Shown piece by piece: positions 49,615 to 58,521 of a stretch of DNA of 64,000 nt. The notes under the pieces are model-generated. The model was not told where the DNA came from. It made no database searches and worked only from the letters and a program-made list of their open reading frames with translations. The stretch spans positions 1-64,000 of the forward strand of contig NZ_JSUS01000024.1 of assembly GCF_000805455.1 (NCBI RefSeq), read 5' to 3'. This DNA comes from Acinetobacter sp. A47 (GTDB lineage Bacteria; Pseudomonadota; Gammaproteobacteria; Pseudomonadales; Moraxellaceae). Made by a program: the position numbers and the translations under genes. Position 1 is the first letter of the stretch. Each line of letters begins with the position of its first letter.

Positions 49615-51327
49615 TTAACCTTTTATCGGTTCAGGCTCTTCAATAGAATTGCCATTCTCACTTTCAGATATCTGTTTATCTGTAGGAGATTCTGTTACTA
49701 ACGCACCTGAACAATCGATAGGATGAGTATCAAAAGGACATTGAAAGATCCAATATCTACGGAACCCTATTAAATATGCTGAATATGGATAAGAGGATTG
49801 CTCATCAATTGTACATAAAGTATCTAATGTGAACTGCGTCATAGATGCTGCAAGAGCTGTTACATCTGCATCTGATGCTATATATGTTTGGTTTTGTGTT
49901 TGAAAGCCGTAATTATTAACTTTGCCCTCTGGAATTGGTTCCAACGTTTGTAAGACACCATAAATATGATTGCGAAGTTCTAAGGGGGAGGCATCTAACG
50001 TTGGACGACTACGGGCCATCATTGCTCCACCACCGCCACCAAAAATTTCACCCCATACCATGGGAATGTGTTTTCTTTTAGCAATTGCAGCTAATGTTAA
50101 GAACGTATGAGTATTTGCTGTCGCATCAATAATCAGATTACATGTGGCAATGGCATTAGCGATATTGGAATTTAAATGAGGATTTTCCTGTCCACCAATT
50201 TGCATTTCATACGTTTCAACTTGTATGTCTAATGCTGTTCGTTTTAATGCTCTTTCAACAGCATAGGTTTTAGCAAAGCCAACATCTAACCAGTTGAGTT
50301 CATTACGGACAAGATTGTGGGGGAGCAGAATATCATCATCAATAAGTAGAAAATTTTTACAACCCGACCGTGCCAGTGAAATTGCAATTTTACTTCCTAA
50401 CGATCCAAGACCTACTATTGCTACCCTTGTATCATTGAGATGGCTAAATTGTGCTGGCAATCTTTGGCTCTGATCATCATGTAGATTAATAGCAGGATAA
50501 CTTACGAAAAGTGGTGCTGTATTATTAACCAAGAATAGTTCCAAGTTCCCCTTTATGTCATATAACAATATAGGCTGTATGGAACTTGTGAATTCCTCCT
50601 GAGCAGGCCATAAATTGCCTAAAAAGGATTCTAATGAAGCTCGGTCATTTATGGATTCCTTTAACTGAGGAACAGAATCAATTCGTATTGCCCATCCAGA
50701 CAATTCAATTCTTTCATTAGAAAATGATGGTACGATGTCAGGTAGAGGTTTGTTCTGAATATTTGTGGGAACAATAACGGTTTTGTCTCGAAAGCTTGAG
50801 ATGGCAACCTTAAAGTCCATTTTTTCAGAGTCACTACCCAAGAGTATTTGACATAACATAGGTGTTTCAATGAACCTTTCTGAAACACCTCTTAATTTTT
50901 GACCTATTGTTTCAGAATGCCTAGAGGGTACAGGTTCTACATTCATCTCCAATACAGTCATTGCATCTGTTAATAAAAGAAGCTGGGCACTTCTAACTAG
51001 ATCCACTCCACTGATGTTGGTATTCCAATTATCTGGGCCATATTCTAGACACAGCACTCCTGAACCACCATACTGGTGCAAGATACTCCATCTTTCACCA
51101 GATTTTTGTGGGCGTATATATGCTGGTAGCTCTGGGAAAAGCTCTGGATATACTAAAACACCATTAAAATCTATAGTTCCTATCTTTAGAGAGAAGTTCA
51201 AATGCAGTTCATTTGTGTCTGTTGAGTTCCACTCCTGAATCTTAAAACTATTTTTCTCTTTCTCAAGATCAGTCAATAACTGCCGTTCTTGAGCTAGGCG
51301 TTCTAATGGTGTTTTTAGCAGCTCCAT
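49615..51327 (-). CDS. cap2: CBASS Cap2: E2-E1 fusion conjugase
   Basis: A 570-residue fusion. Residues 1-160 form an E2-like domain with C93 in SGVLCLEYGPDNW. A linker domain follows, and the C-terminal half is a ThiF/E1 domain with the nucleotide motif VAIVGLGSLGSKIA near residue 310 and the DDDILLPHNLVRNEL block. In type II CBASS it attaches the CD-NTase C-terminus to target proteins and raises its activity. The start overlaps the CD-NTase stop by one base. Confidence 0.88.
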   Translation of the reverse strand: MELLKTPLERLAQERQLLTDLEKEKNSFKIQEWNSTDTNELHLNFSLKIGTIDFNGVLVYPELFPELPAYIRPQKSGERWSILHQYGGSGVLCLEYGPDNWNTNISGVDLVRSAQLLLLTDAMTVLEMNVEPVPSRHSETIGQKLRGVSERFIETPMLCQILLGSDSEKMDFKVAISSFRDKTVIVPTNIQNKPLPDIVPSFSNERIELSGWAIRIDSVPQLKESINDRASLESFLGNLWPAQEEFTSSIQPILLYDIKGNLELFLVNNTAPLFVSYPAINLHDDQSQRLPAQFSHLNDTRVAIVGLGSLGSKIAISLARSGCKNFLLIDDDILLPHNLVRNELNWLDVGFAKTYAVERALKRTALDIQVETYEMQIGGQENPHLNSNIANAIATCNLIIDATANTHTFLTLAAIAKRKHIPMVWGEIFGGGGGAMMARSRPTLDASPLELRNHIYGVLQTLEPIPEGKVNNYGFQTQNQTYIASDADVTALAASMTQFTLDTLCTIDEQSSYPYSAYLIGFRRYWIFQCPFDTHPIDCSGALVTESPTDKQISESENGNSIEEPEPIKG

Positions 51328-52340
51328 TACGCAAAGCCTCCTGGTTTATTTGGATAAACAGGGGTTGATGGAAATGTTAATCCCGCACCTAGAGCAGAAC
51401 GGATTAAAGAGCTGGCTATATCAGCAGAGTTTGCACTTTTGTATGATGCCGAACGTGGAAAACGATTACCCAGAACCTGCCGCCATAGGGCTAATGCTTT
51501 ATCATCATCTGTTTCATTTAAGGCGTTTCGTGCAATAGCAGCTTGTTCTTTTACCTTTTCATAAAAAGTTTTGAACTCATCTGCTGTAACCGCAGAAAAA
51601 ACATTATTGCCTGCAACACCAGGATCTTCTAAATGTGGAATTATGCCTAGTGACGCATAAATCCCATAAGAATCCCTGATCGTTTCTAAAAGATAAACAA
51701 ACAACTTTTCATAGTTGGATTCGTAGTAATTCATATGCTTGGCAACCAGGCATTCTAAAATGAATCCTTTTGGTCTTTTTAAATCAGACAAGTTCTCACG
51801 ACGCCACCATTTAAATAGCTTCACAAGAGGCTTAAATCGACCATTTGCATTTTTATTCACCTCAACAGTCCACTCGGTATGGGCTGGAGGGTTGGTAACT
51901 AGCCATTCTTCAAGATGAATGTCTGGAATCAGATAGCCGCCATATCCATCTGAAATGATAGGGACAACATCCATATCAACTTTTTTCAACTTAACATTTA
52001 CTGAACGACGGTTAACGGTAAGATCGGTATATCCAATATCCTTTAATGCCGTATGTACTGTATCAAGGACAATTTGAGGATCATCATTAATTGTGTGATT
52101 TGTAAGGGCAATAATATCTACATCTGGCCTTTGTGTGATTCCGCCTATGGTAGTTGGACGTACTGCCGTATTTCTTTTATAAGAACCTGATAAGAATGTA
52201 TGCACATGTACTTTGCTGAATTCATTATGCACTTTTAAAGCATCACGAAGCGTATTATGTGCGCTTGAACAATCATTAACCGTTGTTGTAGATGGTTCAA
52301 TATCGGAAAGTAGGTCAAGAAACTGCTGTTGAGTTGTCAT
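51327..52340 (-). CDS. CBASS CD-NTase (cyclic oligonucleotide synthase)
   Basis: A 337-residue cGAS/DncV-like nucleotidyltransferase. The active site is GS (52-53) in SGSYKRNTAVRP, DVD at 73-75 and the third acid in MDVVPI near residue 124. The C-terminus ends NKPGGFA, short flexible Gly/Ala as in CD-NTases conjugated by Cap2. Pairing with Cap4 suggests a clade D type, not proven. ATG at 52340 follows AGAGAGAATT; an earlier in-frame ATG at 52358 lacks a ribosome site. Confidence 0.88.
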   Translation of the reverse strand: MTTQQQFLDLLSDIEPSTTTVNDCSSAHNTLRDALKVHNEFSKVHVHTFLSGSYKRNTAVRPTTIGGITQRPDVDIIALTNHTINDDPQIVLDTVHTALKDIGYTDLTVNRRSVNVKLKKVDMDVVPIISDGYGGYLIPDIHLEEWLVTNPPAHTEWTVEVNKNANGRFKPLVKLFKWWRRENLSDLKRPKGFILECLVAKHMNYYESNYEKLFVYLLETIRDSYGIYASLGIIPHLEDPGVAGNNVFSAVTADEFKTFYEKVKEQAAIARNALNETDDDKALALWRQVLGNRFPRSASYKSANSADIASSLIRSALGAGLTFPSTPVYPNKPGGFA

Positions 52341-52402
52341 AATTCTCTCTGAGCCCATGTACTAAAATGGGGCATAAAATTAAGTGCGATCAGAAAAATT
52401 AA

Positions 52403-52444
52403 GTAACCTACTGCTGTGAACTTTGTTGCATAGCAGTAGGTTAT
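52403..52444 (-). terminator. hairpin between the small gene and the CBASS operon
   Basis: TAACCTACTGCT (52404-52415) and AGCAGTAGGTTA (52432-52443) pair perfectly over 12 bases. On the minus strand a T-rich run follows, so it is probably the terminator of the small gene upstream. Confidence 0.65.
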
Positions 52445-52454
52445 TTAACCTTGT

Positions 52455-52634
52455 TTACGATATTGAGTTTGAGTTATCAGGATCATCCGATTTTTTATTA
52501 CGGATAGCATCCTTTTCTTCTTTCAATGGCCGAGTTCTGGGAAATTTAAAATATCCAGTTGGATGGACAATAATTTTTCCAGATTTATGGCGATAAGATT
52601 TACAAAACACGAAGTCTTGATTTTCGGTAGGCAT
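52455..52634 (-). CDS. small conserved-looking protein, 59 residues
   Basis: A basic small protein (MPTENQDFVFCKSYRHKSGKI..., ending SDDPDNSNSIS) with a CKSYRHKSGKIIVHP core and acidic tail. No family recognised. The ATG at 52634 follows a strong AGGAGGG, so the gene looks genuine; the frame extends further upstream without a better start. It lies between the CBASS operon and the small-RNA candidate. Confidence 0.6.
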   Translation of the reverse strand: MPTENQDFVFCKSYRHKSGKIIVHPTGYFKFPRTRPLKEEKDAIRNKKSDDPDNSNSIS

Positions 52635-52690
52635 TGTTAGCCCTCCTATTTTGGCGGCTCGTTTTTCAGGGCGCATACCAAAATAAGCGG

Positions 52691-52708
52691 GTAAATCTTG
52701 AGATTTAC
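52691..52708. promoter_or_regulatory. 18-bp palindrome over a predicted promoter
   Basis: GTAAATCTTGAGATTTAC is a perfect inverted repeat of eight bases with a 2-base centre. It contains the -35 element (TTGAGA, 52698-52703) of a promoter with TAGAAT at 52721-52726, spacer 17. It looks like an operator. Confidence 0.5.
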
Positions 52709-52732
52709 GGGCCTAAATGTTAGAATGGGGTT

Positions 52733-52836
52733 CTGACAGCCAGATCTAACATGAGGTATGCGTAGGGCTTAGAGCCATATGCCTTTCCTGTGGGAAAATC
52801 TATCAAGCCGACTCTACCCAATAGAGTCGGCTTTTT
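52733..52836 (+). ncRNA. candidate small RNA with three hairpins
   Basis: Downstream of the TTGAGA/TAGAAT promoter, about 104 bases fold into GGTATG/TATGCC around GGGCT/AGCC, then TTTCC-TGTG-GGAAA. The last is a terminator hairpin, AAGCCGACTCT/AGAGTCGGCTT (52805-52833), with five T. No ORF is present. It lies between the CBASS-side small gene and the XRE-ImmA gene and is opposite in direction to both. Function unknown. Confidence 0.55.
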
Positions 52837-52839
52837 AAT

Positions 52840-53922
52840 TTATGAAACCATCTCAATAGTCTCCATTGAATCTAGGTCAAAATAATATAGTTTTTTAAAG
52901 TCATCTTCATATAAGTCAAATAATTGAGATAACTCACTAATGACAGATGTTGATGTTTTTTTTGCATCTATTGCGTAGTCAAAGAGCATTGAAGCTACTC
53001 TATATGTCGGTTCTCGATCCAATTCATTTGGTTCAACTTTACGATAACCACGCATAGCCATCTGCCGCCATAAATTGGCACTTTGACTTGAAGTTATAGT
53101 TCCTAACTCTGACGCCCTATAGATTAAGGCCGCCATTGAGGTTTTCCATTCCTTTTTAAGTCTTAGATAATGAGCTAAATTAGTTGAACCTAATTGATCA
53201 ATAATTTTTTCTTCTGGCATTAAGAATTCGGCAGCAAAGTCATTTGCTTCTTTTTCCATGAACTCAGATGGCTCTTCATGGAGGACCAAATGCCCAAGTT
53301 CATGTGCTAATGTGAAGCGTATTCTGTCATTTGGCTGGTTTGCATTTAGAAATACGCATGGAGACACACCATGCATTTTTAAGGATACGCCATCAACATT
53401 GTTATCTTTAAAGTCGCATAAAAAGACTAAAACCCCTGCATCTTCTACAGTGGCAGTTAGGTTTTCAAGAGGTTCATTCCCTAACGCCCACAATGATCTA
53501 AGTTTTTTAGCAGCTTCTTGAGGAGTGTTTATATCTAGGCCAATTTTAAAAGTTGGTAAGGAATTTTTTCTTTTTGGTACATTTGTGAATAATTCTAATG
53601 TTTGTACATGGCTCATTTTTAACATCATTTCAGCATTCATGCGGCTCAATGCTTTAGCTGTGGTAGAGCTTTTTTTTCTGTATGCATGCAAACTAATTGG
53701 CAGTGCATTTAGCTTTTCAATATGTTCGAAAAATCGTATAGGGAAATGTAGGGCATTGGATAGATTATGGATAACTTCATCGGAGGGTTTTAAGTCCCCA
53801 CTTTCAATTTTAGATAATGAAGCCTGGGTAATAGACTGTCCCATTTCAGCAATTAGTTCAGTTTGACTAAGACCACGAAAGTTTCGTGCAATACTAAGCA
53901 TGTCAGGATTGAAATGAGTCAT
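52840..53922 (-). CDS. XRE-family regulator fused to ImmA/IrrE metallopeptidase
   Basis: A 360-residue two-domain protein. An HTH-XRE domain is at about 1-60 (GLSQTELIAEMGQSITQASLSKIESGDLKPS). The ImmA/IrrE domain contains the zinc motif HELGH (RFTLAHELGHLVLHEEPSEFMEKEANDFAAEFLMP), with the downstream glutamate. Such fusions are self-cleaving or partner-cleaving repressors. Position beside CBASS suggests a regulator like the CapH/CapP pair in one chain. ATG at 53922 follows GGAGGTG; the longer frame has no ribosome site. Confidence 0.82.
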   Translation of the reverse strand: MTHFNPDMLSIARNFRGLSQTELIAEMGQSITQASLSKIESGDLKPSDEVIHNLSNALHFPIRFFEHIEKLNALPISLHAYRKKSSTTAKALSRMNAEMMLKMSHVQTLELFTNVPKRKNSLPTFKIGLDINTPQEAAKKLRSLWALGNEPLENLTATVEDAGVLVFLCDFKDNNVDGVSLKMHGVSPCVFLNANQPNDRIRFTLAHELGHLVLHEEPSEFMEKEANDFAAEFLMPEEKIIDQLGSTNLAHYLRLKKEWKTSMAALIYRASELGTITSSQSANLWRQMAMRGYRKVEPNELDREPTYRVASMLFDYAIDAKKTSTSVISELSQLFDLYEDDFKKLYYFDLDSMETIEMVS

Positions 53923-53949
53923 ATTCACCTCCAAGATCATTGACTTACA

Positions 53950-53962
53950 GATCAAGTTGATC
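53950..53962. promoter_or_regulatory. possible autoregulatory operator of the XRE-ImmA gene
   Basis: GATCAAGTTGATC is an inverted repeat with a single-base centre 28 bases upstream of the XRE-ImmA start. Confidence 0.4.
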
Positions 53963-54351
53963 GAATGATAACTGAACAAAAAAGCTTATGCAAATTTTTC
54001 TTCAAATTATTCCTAAATTGTTTCTTTTTTATCTTGCATTGCTTTATGTAGTGGTAATTTTGGTTTTTAGCACAACATATAGTGTTTTTGATTTTACATT
54101 CTATTTGAAAGATTTTAATTTCGCTATAGAATTTTATGTCAAAATTTGAGCATTAAAATATTTGGGTAAAGATAGAGGATGATCAGTGTTCTTATAAGGG
54201 GCAGTTTGACTTTCGATTATTTAGAAAATGTATTTTTATTAAATATTTGACCATTTGGAGGGAATTCTAAAGTGATTTTTTCTTGCTAAAATTAGGTTTA
54301 AGGACGATTGTTTCCTTTTCTCCCAGAGTGTAATTAAATAAAGGATTTAAA
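53963..54351. other. AT-rich divergent promoter region
   Basis: About 390 bases between the XRE-ImmA gene and the next plus-strand gene. Nothing but AT-rich promoter-like sequence is seen. Confidence 0.5.
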
Positions 54352-55059
54352 ATGAAGATGAACTTGAATAAGAATGGAAAAAAACGTATTCACTTTATAA
54401 TCAGAGAGCTTGATAAGACTCAGAATGAAGTAAATAAAATTTCAGCTTCAGTTCAGATAGACGAGGATGATCAATATCAGCGTATTAATAGAGCATATTT
54501 TCAGTTGTTCCAAACACATTATCTTTCCTTTAAATTACTTATGAAAGAAGATCATTTTTCCTCCGCTGTTGTCGTAGCTCGTACGATGCTAGAAATATAT
54601 GTTAGGTGTTTTTATTTAGAGTTTATAGAACAGCCTAAAGGGACAGATGTTGAAACGTTAATTACTCAACCAAAAGACTTTGCTAGTTTTTTTCAGATAA
54701 GTACAGCTTTAGATAATTTTGAAGACCCAGACAATGGAGATTTTCATAAACACTTCAAGCAATTCACAAAGCAAGGTAAAGCTTTGTACGAAAAGTATTC
54801 AACTTTCACACATGGTCGTGGTGAGCTACTGAATGTACTATTTAAAGGTAAACAACCTGTCTGTGCCTATGAGGATATTGAAAGTATATTGCTGACCCTT
54901 AATGGCATGTTACAGGTGTTTGCAATGCAATTTCTACATATGAATGCTAATGAGGCATTGAAAAAAAGATTGCTTGATAGAATGCTTAAAACTGAAGAAA
55001 CTTTTCTTAATCATGGTATAGGCCAACCAGACTATTATTCTAATTTAACCTCTTGGTGA
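54352..55059 (+). CDS. HEPN/DUF5677-like hypothetical protein
   Basis: A 235-residue all-alpha protein. The AVVVARTMLEIYVRCFYLEFI helix (about 78-98) followed by a YSTFTHGRGELL helix resembles DUF5677/AbiV-type HEPN proteins, where R and H residues of such helices are conserved. The Rx4-6H arrangement typical of HEPN nucleases is not fully met. Last gene of the transposon, 73 bases before its right repeats. ATG follows AAGGATTTAAA. Role unknown; defence is possible from the context. Confidence 0.55.
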   Translation: MKMNLNKNGKKRIHFIIRELDKTQNEVNKISASVQIDEDDQYQRINRAYFQLFQTHYLSFKLLMKEDHFSSAVVVARTMLEIYVRCFYLEFIEQPKGTDVETLITQPKDFASFFQISTALDNFEDPDNGDFHKHFKQFTKQGKALYEKYSTFTHGRGELLNVLFKGKQPVCAYEDIESILLTLNGMLQVFAMQFLHMNANEALKKRLLDRMLKTEETFLNHGIGQPDYYSNLTSW

Positions 55060-55131
55060 ACTAAATAGGAAATGAGAGAACAACAGTGCAAAACTGTTTT
55101 TCTCTCAATATACTATCGCTTCCATTTTCTA

Positions 55132-55177
55132 AGTCGCATAGTTGTTTGGAATGTCGCATAGTTGTTTGTAAATGACA
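55132..55177. repeat. right transposon end with two TnsB-type repeats
   Basis: GTCGCATAGTTGTTTG occurs at 55133-55148 and at 55154-55169, the latter inside the 26-bp terminal repeat (55152-55177). Adjacent repeats mirror the compact right end of Tn7. Confidence 0.85.
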
Positions 55178-55182
55178 GCCAC
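55178..55182. repeat. 5-bp target-site duplication, right copy
   Basis: gccac follows the right terminal repeat and equals the copy at 28003-28007. Confidence 0.95.
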
Positions 55183-56017
55183 CACCAACCAGTGCAATTG
55201 CTGAAGCGGTATGGTGAGGTGCCCGAAATGGGCGCTGGCCAAATGGATGAGGTGCATTGGCCACCGAATAGATGCTGGCAACTTCCAGATTTTCCTGGGC
55301 ATTAAGGGGCGGTAAAATTGAAGGTAGACGCGAAGCCAGCAAGGTTTTTCCGGTACCCGGAGGGCCTTTAAACAATAAAGAATGTCCACCTGCAGCAGCA
55401 ATTTCCAGTGCACGGCGGGGGCGTAACTGGCCTTTTACATCGGCAAGATCAAGTTGATAGGCCGATGATGCTGAACTGGGGCGTTGCGGTGTTGCCTCAA
55501 GCTTGGGGTTACCCAAAAAATGTGCACAGACTTGCTGTAAGTGTTGTGCGGCATAGACTTCAAAATCGGGGAGCTGGCTTGCCTCATCCAGATTTGCCTG
55601 CGGGAGTAACAGCCGATGCCGGGCCTGCTGGCATGCCATAGCGATTGTTAATGCCCCTGATATTCCGCGTAAATGCCCGTCAAGCGCCAGTTCCCCTATA
55701 AATTCAAAGCCTTCGGTACTATGCTCCGGTAATTGTCCGGAAGCGATCAGGATACCCAAAGCAATCGGCAAGTCCAGCCGGGAGCCATCCTTGGGCAAAT
55801 CGGCGGGGGCCAGATTGATGGTCAGGCGCTTGGTGGGAAACTGAAAACCGCTATTGATGATGGCAGAACGAACCCGATCTTTACTTTCACGTACAGCGGC
55901 TTCAGGTAAACCCACAATCGTTAAAGAAGGAAGGCCCGAGCTAATATGTACTTCTACTTCAATTTGCGGGGCATGTAGCCCCAAAAGCCCTCGTGTATAG
56001 ATCTTGGCAAAAGACAT
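55178..56017 (-). pseudogene. comM: comM, N-terminal part, separated by transposon
   Basis: The first 280 codons of comM. They carry the Lon-protease-like ChlI domain and the Walker A motif (FKGPPGTGKTLLA), and the frame then enters the transposon after SAIALVGGG. Read-through gives about 38 foreign residues before a stop. Walker B is lost to the other fragment, so the ATPase cannot function. Confidence 0.95.
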
Positions 56018-56086
56018 CTTATTATTGTTCCATTATGGTGCATTATTTTTCATTATTCCGAGGTGCGACATGCACCGATTGTGTGC

Positions 56087-56314
56087 TTATTTTTTGTTCT
56101 GGATCACCTCTTCCAGTGCTTTCATTTGTTGCTGGAGTTCGGTCAGCCGCTGGTTGGCAAGGTCAAGCGCAGTTCTTTGACGATCAAGTTCCTGTTTTGA
56201 AACTAAATCCAGTTTTTCAATGCTTTCGTTTAGCAAGGCACGCAGATTTTTTTCCAGGTCTTTTCTGGGTTGGTCAACTTGCTGCAAAATGGCCTGTAGA
56301 AGGGTTTCAATCAT
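56087..56314 (-). CDS. ubiK: UbiK-family accessory factor (YqiC/BMFP)
   Basis: A 75-residue coiled-coil protein with heptad pattern after residue 35 and an N-terminal amphipathic helix (METLLQAILQQVDQPRK-like). UbiK partners UbiJ in aerobic ubiquinone synthesis. It lies just upstream of comM in the same direction and divergent from glnK. Confidence 0.8.
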   Translation of the reverse strand: MIETLLQAILQQVDQPRKDLEKNLRALLNESIEKLDLVSKQELDRQRTALDLANQRLTELQQQMKALEEVIQNKK

Positions 56315-56471
56315 AAGGTACTCAATAGGTTATGTATATTTGCTGTTCAGTGTATCACTGCTGGCCTGAATCCTCTAGCACAGTTCAGGCCAGAAGCAGG
56401 CCCGGTTGATCAACCGGAACAGGGGCAAATGATACTTATTTTCGATGGACTATCTACATCTTCATGGCTAA

Positions 56472-56924
<453 letters not shown>

Positions 56925-56993
56925 GTTGGCACAAACTTTGCTGAGCTATTAAAGGTATAGCAATAGCTCGCAAAATCAGGTTGGGGGACACGA

Positions 56994-58397
56994 ATGAAAA
57001 AAATGCTTATGGCGCTCAGTCTATCTGGCGCACTCTTGGGTGGCTCAGCGGTGGTTTGGGCAGAAGATGCTGCTTCAACACCTGTTACTGAACATGCTAT
57101 CGCAGTCGATACAGCAACTGCATCGACCGAAATTACGGCCGCACCTGCTCCTGTGGAGGCCGCTCCGGCACCTGCTGCCGAGGCAAAAGTTGATACCGGA
57201 GATACGGCATGGGTGCTGGTTTCAACGGCGTTGGTACTGTTGATGACCATTCCCGGGCTGGCGCTATTCTATGGCGGTATGGTACGTAAGAAAAACGTAC
57301 TCAGTACCATGATGTTTAGCCTTTCTGCAGCCATTCTTGTCAGTCTGATCTGGGTTACGGTCGGTTATTCACTGGCATTCTCTGGTTCGGGGGCTTATGT
57401 CGGTGATCTCGCTAAAGCCATGCTGAATGGTGTTGCCTTTGATGCCTTGACGGGCACCATTCCTGAAAGCCTGTTTGTTATTTTCCAAATGACCTTTGCC
57501 ATCATTACGGTTGCCATTATCAGTGGTTCAATCGCAGACCGGATGAAGTATTCTGCATTCATGGCCTTTATTGCAGTGTGGGTGGTACTGGTCTACGCAC
57601 CGATTACGCACTGGGTCTGGGCAGCAGATGGCTGGTTATTCAAGGCTGGTGCTCTGGATTTTGCCGGTGGTACCGTTGTGCATATCAATGCGGGTGTTGC
57701 CGGTCTGGTTGCAGCATATATGCTCGGCAAACGTACAGGGCTTGGCCGTGAATCGATGGCACCGCATAACCTGACTTTAACCGTGATCGGTGCAAGCCTG
57801 ATCTGGGTTGGCTGGTTTGGCTTTAATGGCGGTAGTGCTTTGGGCGCAGGTGCCCGTGCCGGTATGGCGATTCTGGTGACACAAGTTGCGGCCGCAGCTG
57901 CTGCATTCTCCTGGCTGATCGTTGAGCGTGTGATTCGTGGTAAAGCTTCTGTACTCGGTGGTGCCTCTGGTGCGGTTGCCGGTCTGGTGGTGATTACTCC
58001 TGCTGCCGGTTTTGTGGGCGTGGGTGGCGCGTTAATCATGGGTCTGATTGGCGGTGTGGTCTGTTTCTGGGGCATTACTGCATTGAAACGTCTGCTCAAA
58101 GCCGATGATGCTCTGGATGCATTCGGTTTACATGCGGTTGGGGGCATCGTAGGGGCGGTATTGACCGGTATCTTCTATAGCGATGAAATTATCAAGGCAG
58201 CCAACGTGGCACTGGCACCCACATTTGCAGGTCAGTTGTGGGTGCAAATTGAAGGGGTGCTGGCAACCATGGTGTATAGCGCCATTGTGACCTTTATTAT
58301 TCTTAAAGTGATTGATCTGGTGATCGGAATCCGTGTCAGCGCTGATGATGAGCGTATGGGGCTTGACCTGAGCCAGCATGGCGAACGTATTGAATAA
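56994..58397 (+). CDS. amtB: ammonium transporter with Ala/Pro-rich N-terminus
   Basis: A 467-residue Amt channel. A signal peptide (MKKMLMALSLSGALLGGSAVVWA) is followed by a linker of about 40 residues rich in Ala, Pro and Thr before the transporter begins at about residue 65. The histidine pair of the pore is seen in PITHWVWAADGW and in LDAFGLHAVGGI. About eleven helices follow. The channel is trimeric and blocked by GlnK. The ATG follows GGGGGACACGA. Confidence 0.93.
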   Translation: MKKMLMALSLSGALLGGSAVVWAEDAASTPVTEHAIAVDTATASTEITAAPAPVEAAPAPAAEAKVDTGDTAWVLVSTALVLLMTIPGLALFYGGMVRKKNVLSTMMFSLSAAILVSLIWVTVGYSLAFSGSGAYVGDLAKAMLNGVAFDALTGTIPESLFVIFQMTFAIITVAIISGSIADRMKYSAFMAFIAVWVVLVYAPITHWVWAADGWLFKAGALDFAGGTVVHINAGVAGLVAAYMLGKRTGLGRESMAPHNLTLTVIGASLIWVGWFGFNGGSALGAGARAGMAILVTQVAAAAAAFSWLIVERVIRGKASVLGGASGAVAGLVVITPAAGFVGVGGALIMGLIGGVVCFWGITALKRLLKADDALDAFGLHAVGGIVGAVLTGIFYSDEIIKAANVALAPTFAGQLWVQIEGVLATMVYSAIVTFIILKVIDLVIGIRVSADDERMGLDLSQHGERIE

Positions 58398-58416
58398 GCA
58401 AGTCCGGATTTGAGTT

Positions 58417-58445
58417 TAAAACAGCCTCACGGGGCTGTTTTTTTA
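58417..58445 (+). terminator. amtB terminator
   Basis: AACAGCC and GGCTGTT pair and are followed by seven T. Confidence 0.85.
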
Positions 58446-58521
58446 TGCCTTGAGGGCACTGGTTCTGCAATTGAAGAAACTTTGCTACACTTAGGCAAAG
58501 AGATTAAATAATCGCGCAACT

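Larger units (their letters stand above)
28008..55177. mobile_element. Tn7-like transposon in comM, Tn6022/AbaR-backbone family
   Basis: A 27,170-bp element bounded by 26-bp inverted repeats that begin TGTCATTT and end TATGCGACA, identical at 24 of 26 positions, with a 5-bp duplication of gccac. The left end encodes TnsA-, TnsB-, TnsC-, TniQ-like and a fifth protein in the order tniC-A-B-D-E. Insertion in comM is the hallmark of Tn6022-type elements and AbaR islands of Acinetobacter. No antibiotic-resistance gene is present. Cargo is instead a biosynthetic-type operon, a type II CBASS system and regulators. Both ends are intact, so the element may still be mobile. Confidence 0.93.

Noticed and set aside
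52749..52775. dif-like site around ATCTAACATGA/GTATGCGTAGG
   Set aside because: Both arms resemble Xer sites, but the spacer is one base instead of six, and the segment fits the small-RNA hairpin.
28008..55177. CRISPR array or CRISPR-associated Tn7 (CAST)
   Set aside because: No Cas gene or regularly spaced repeat is present despite the TnsA/B/C/TniQ module.
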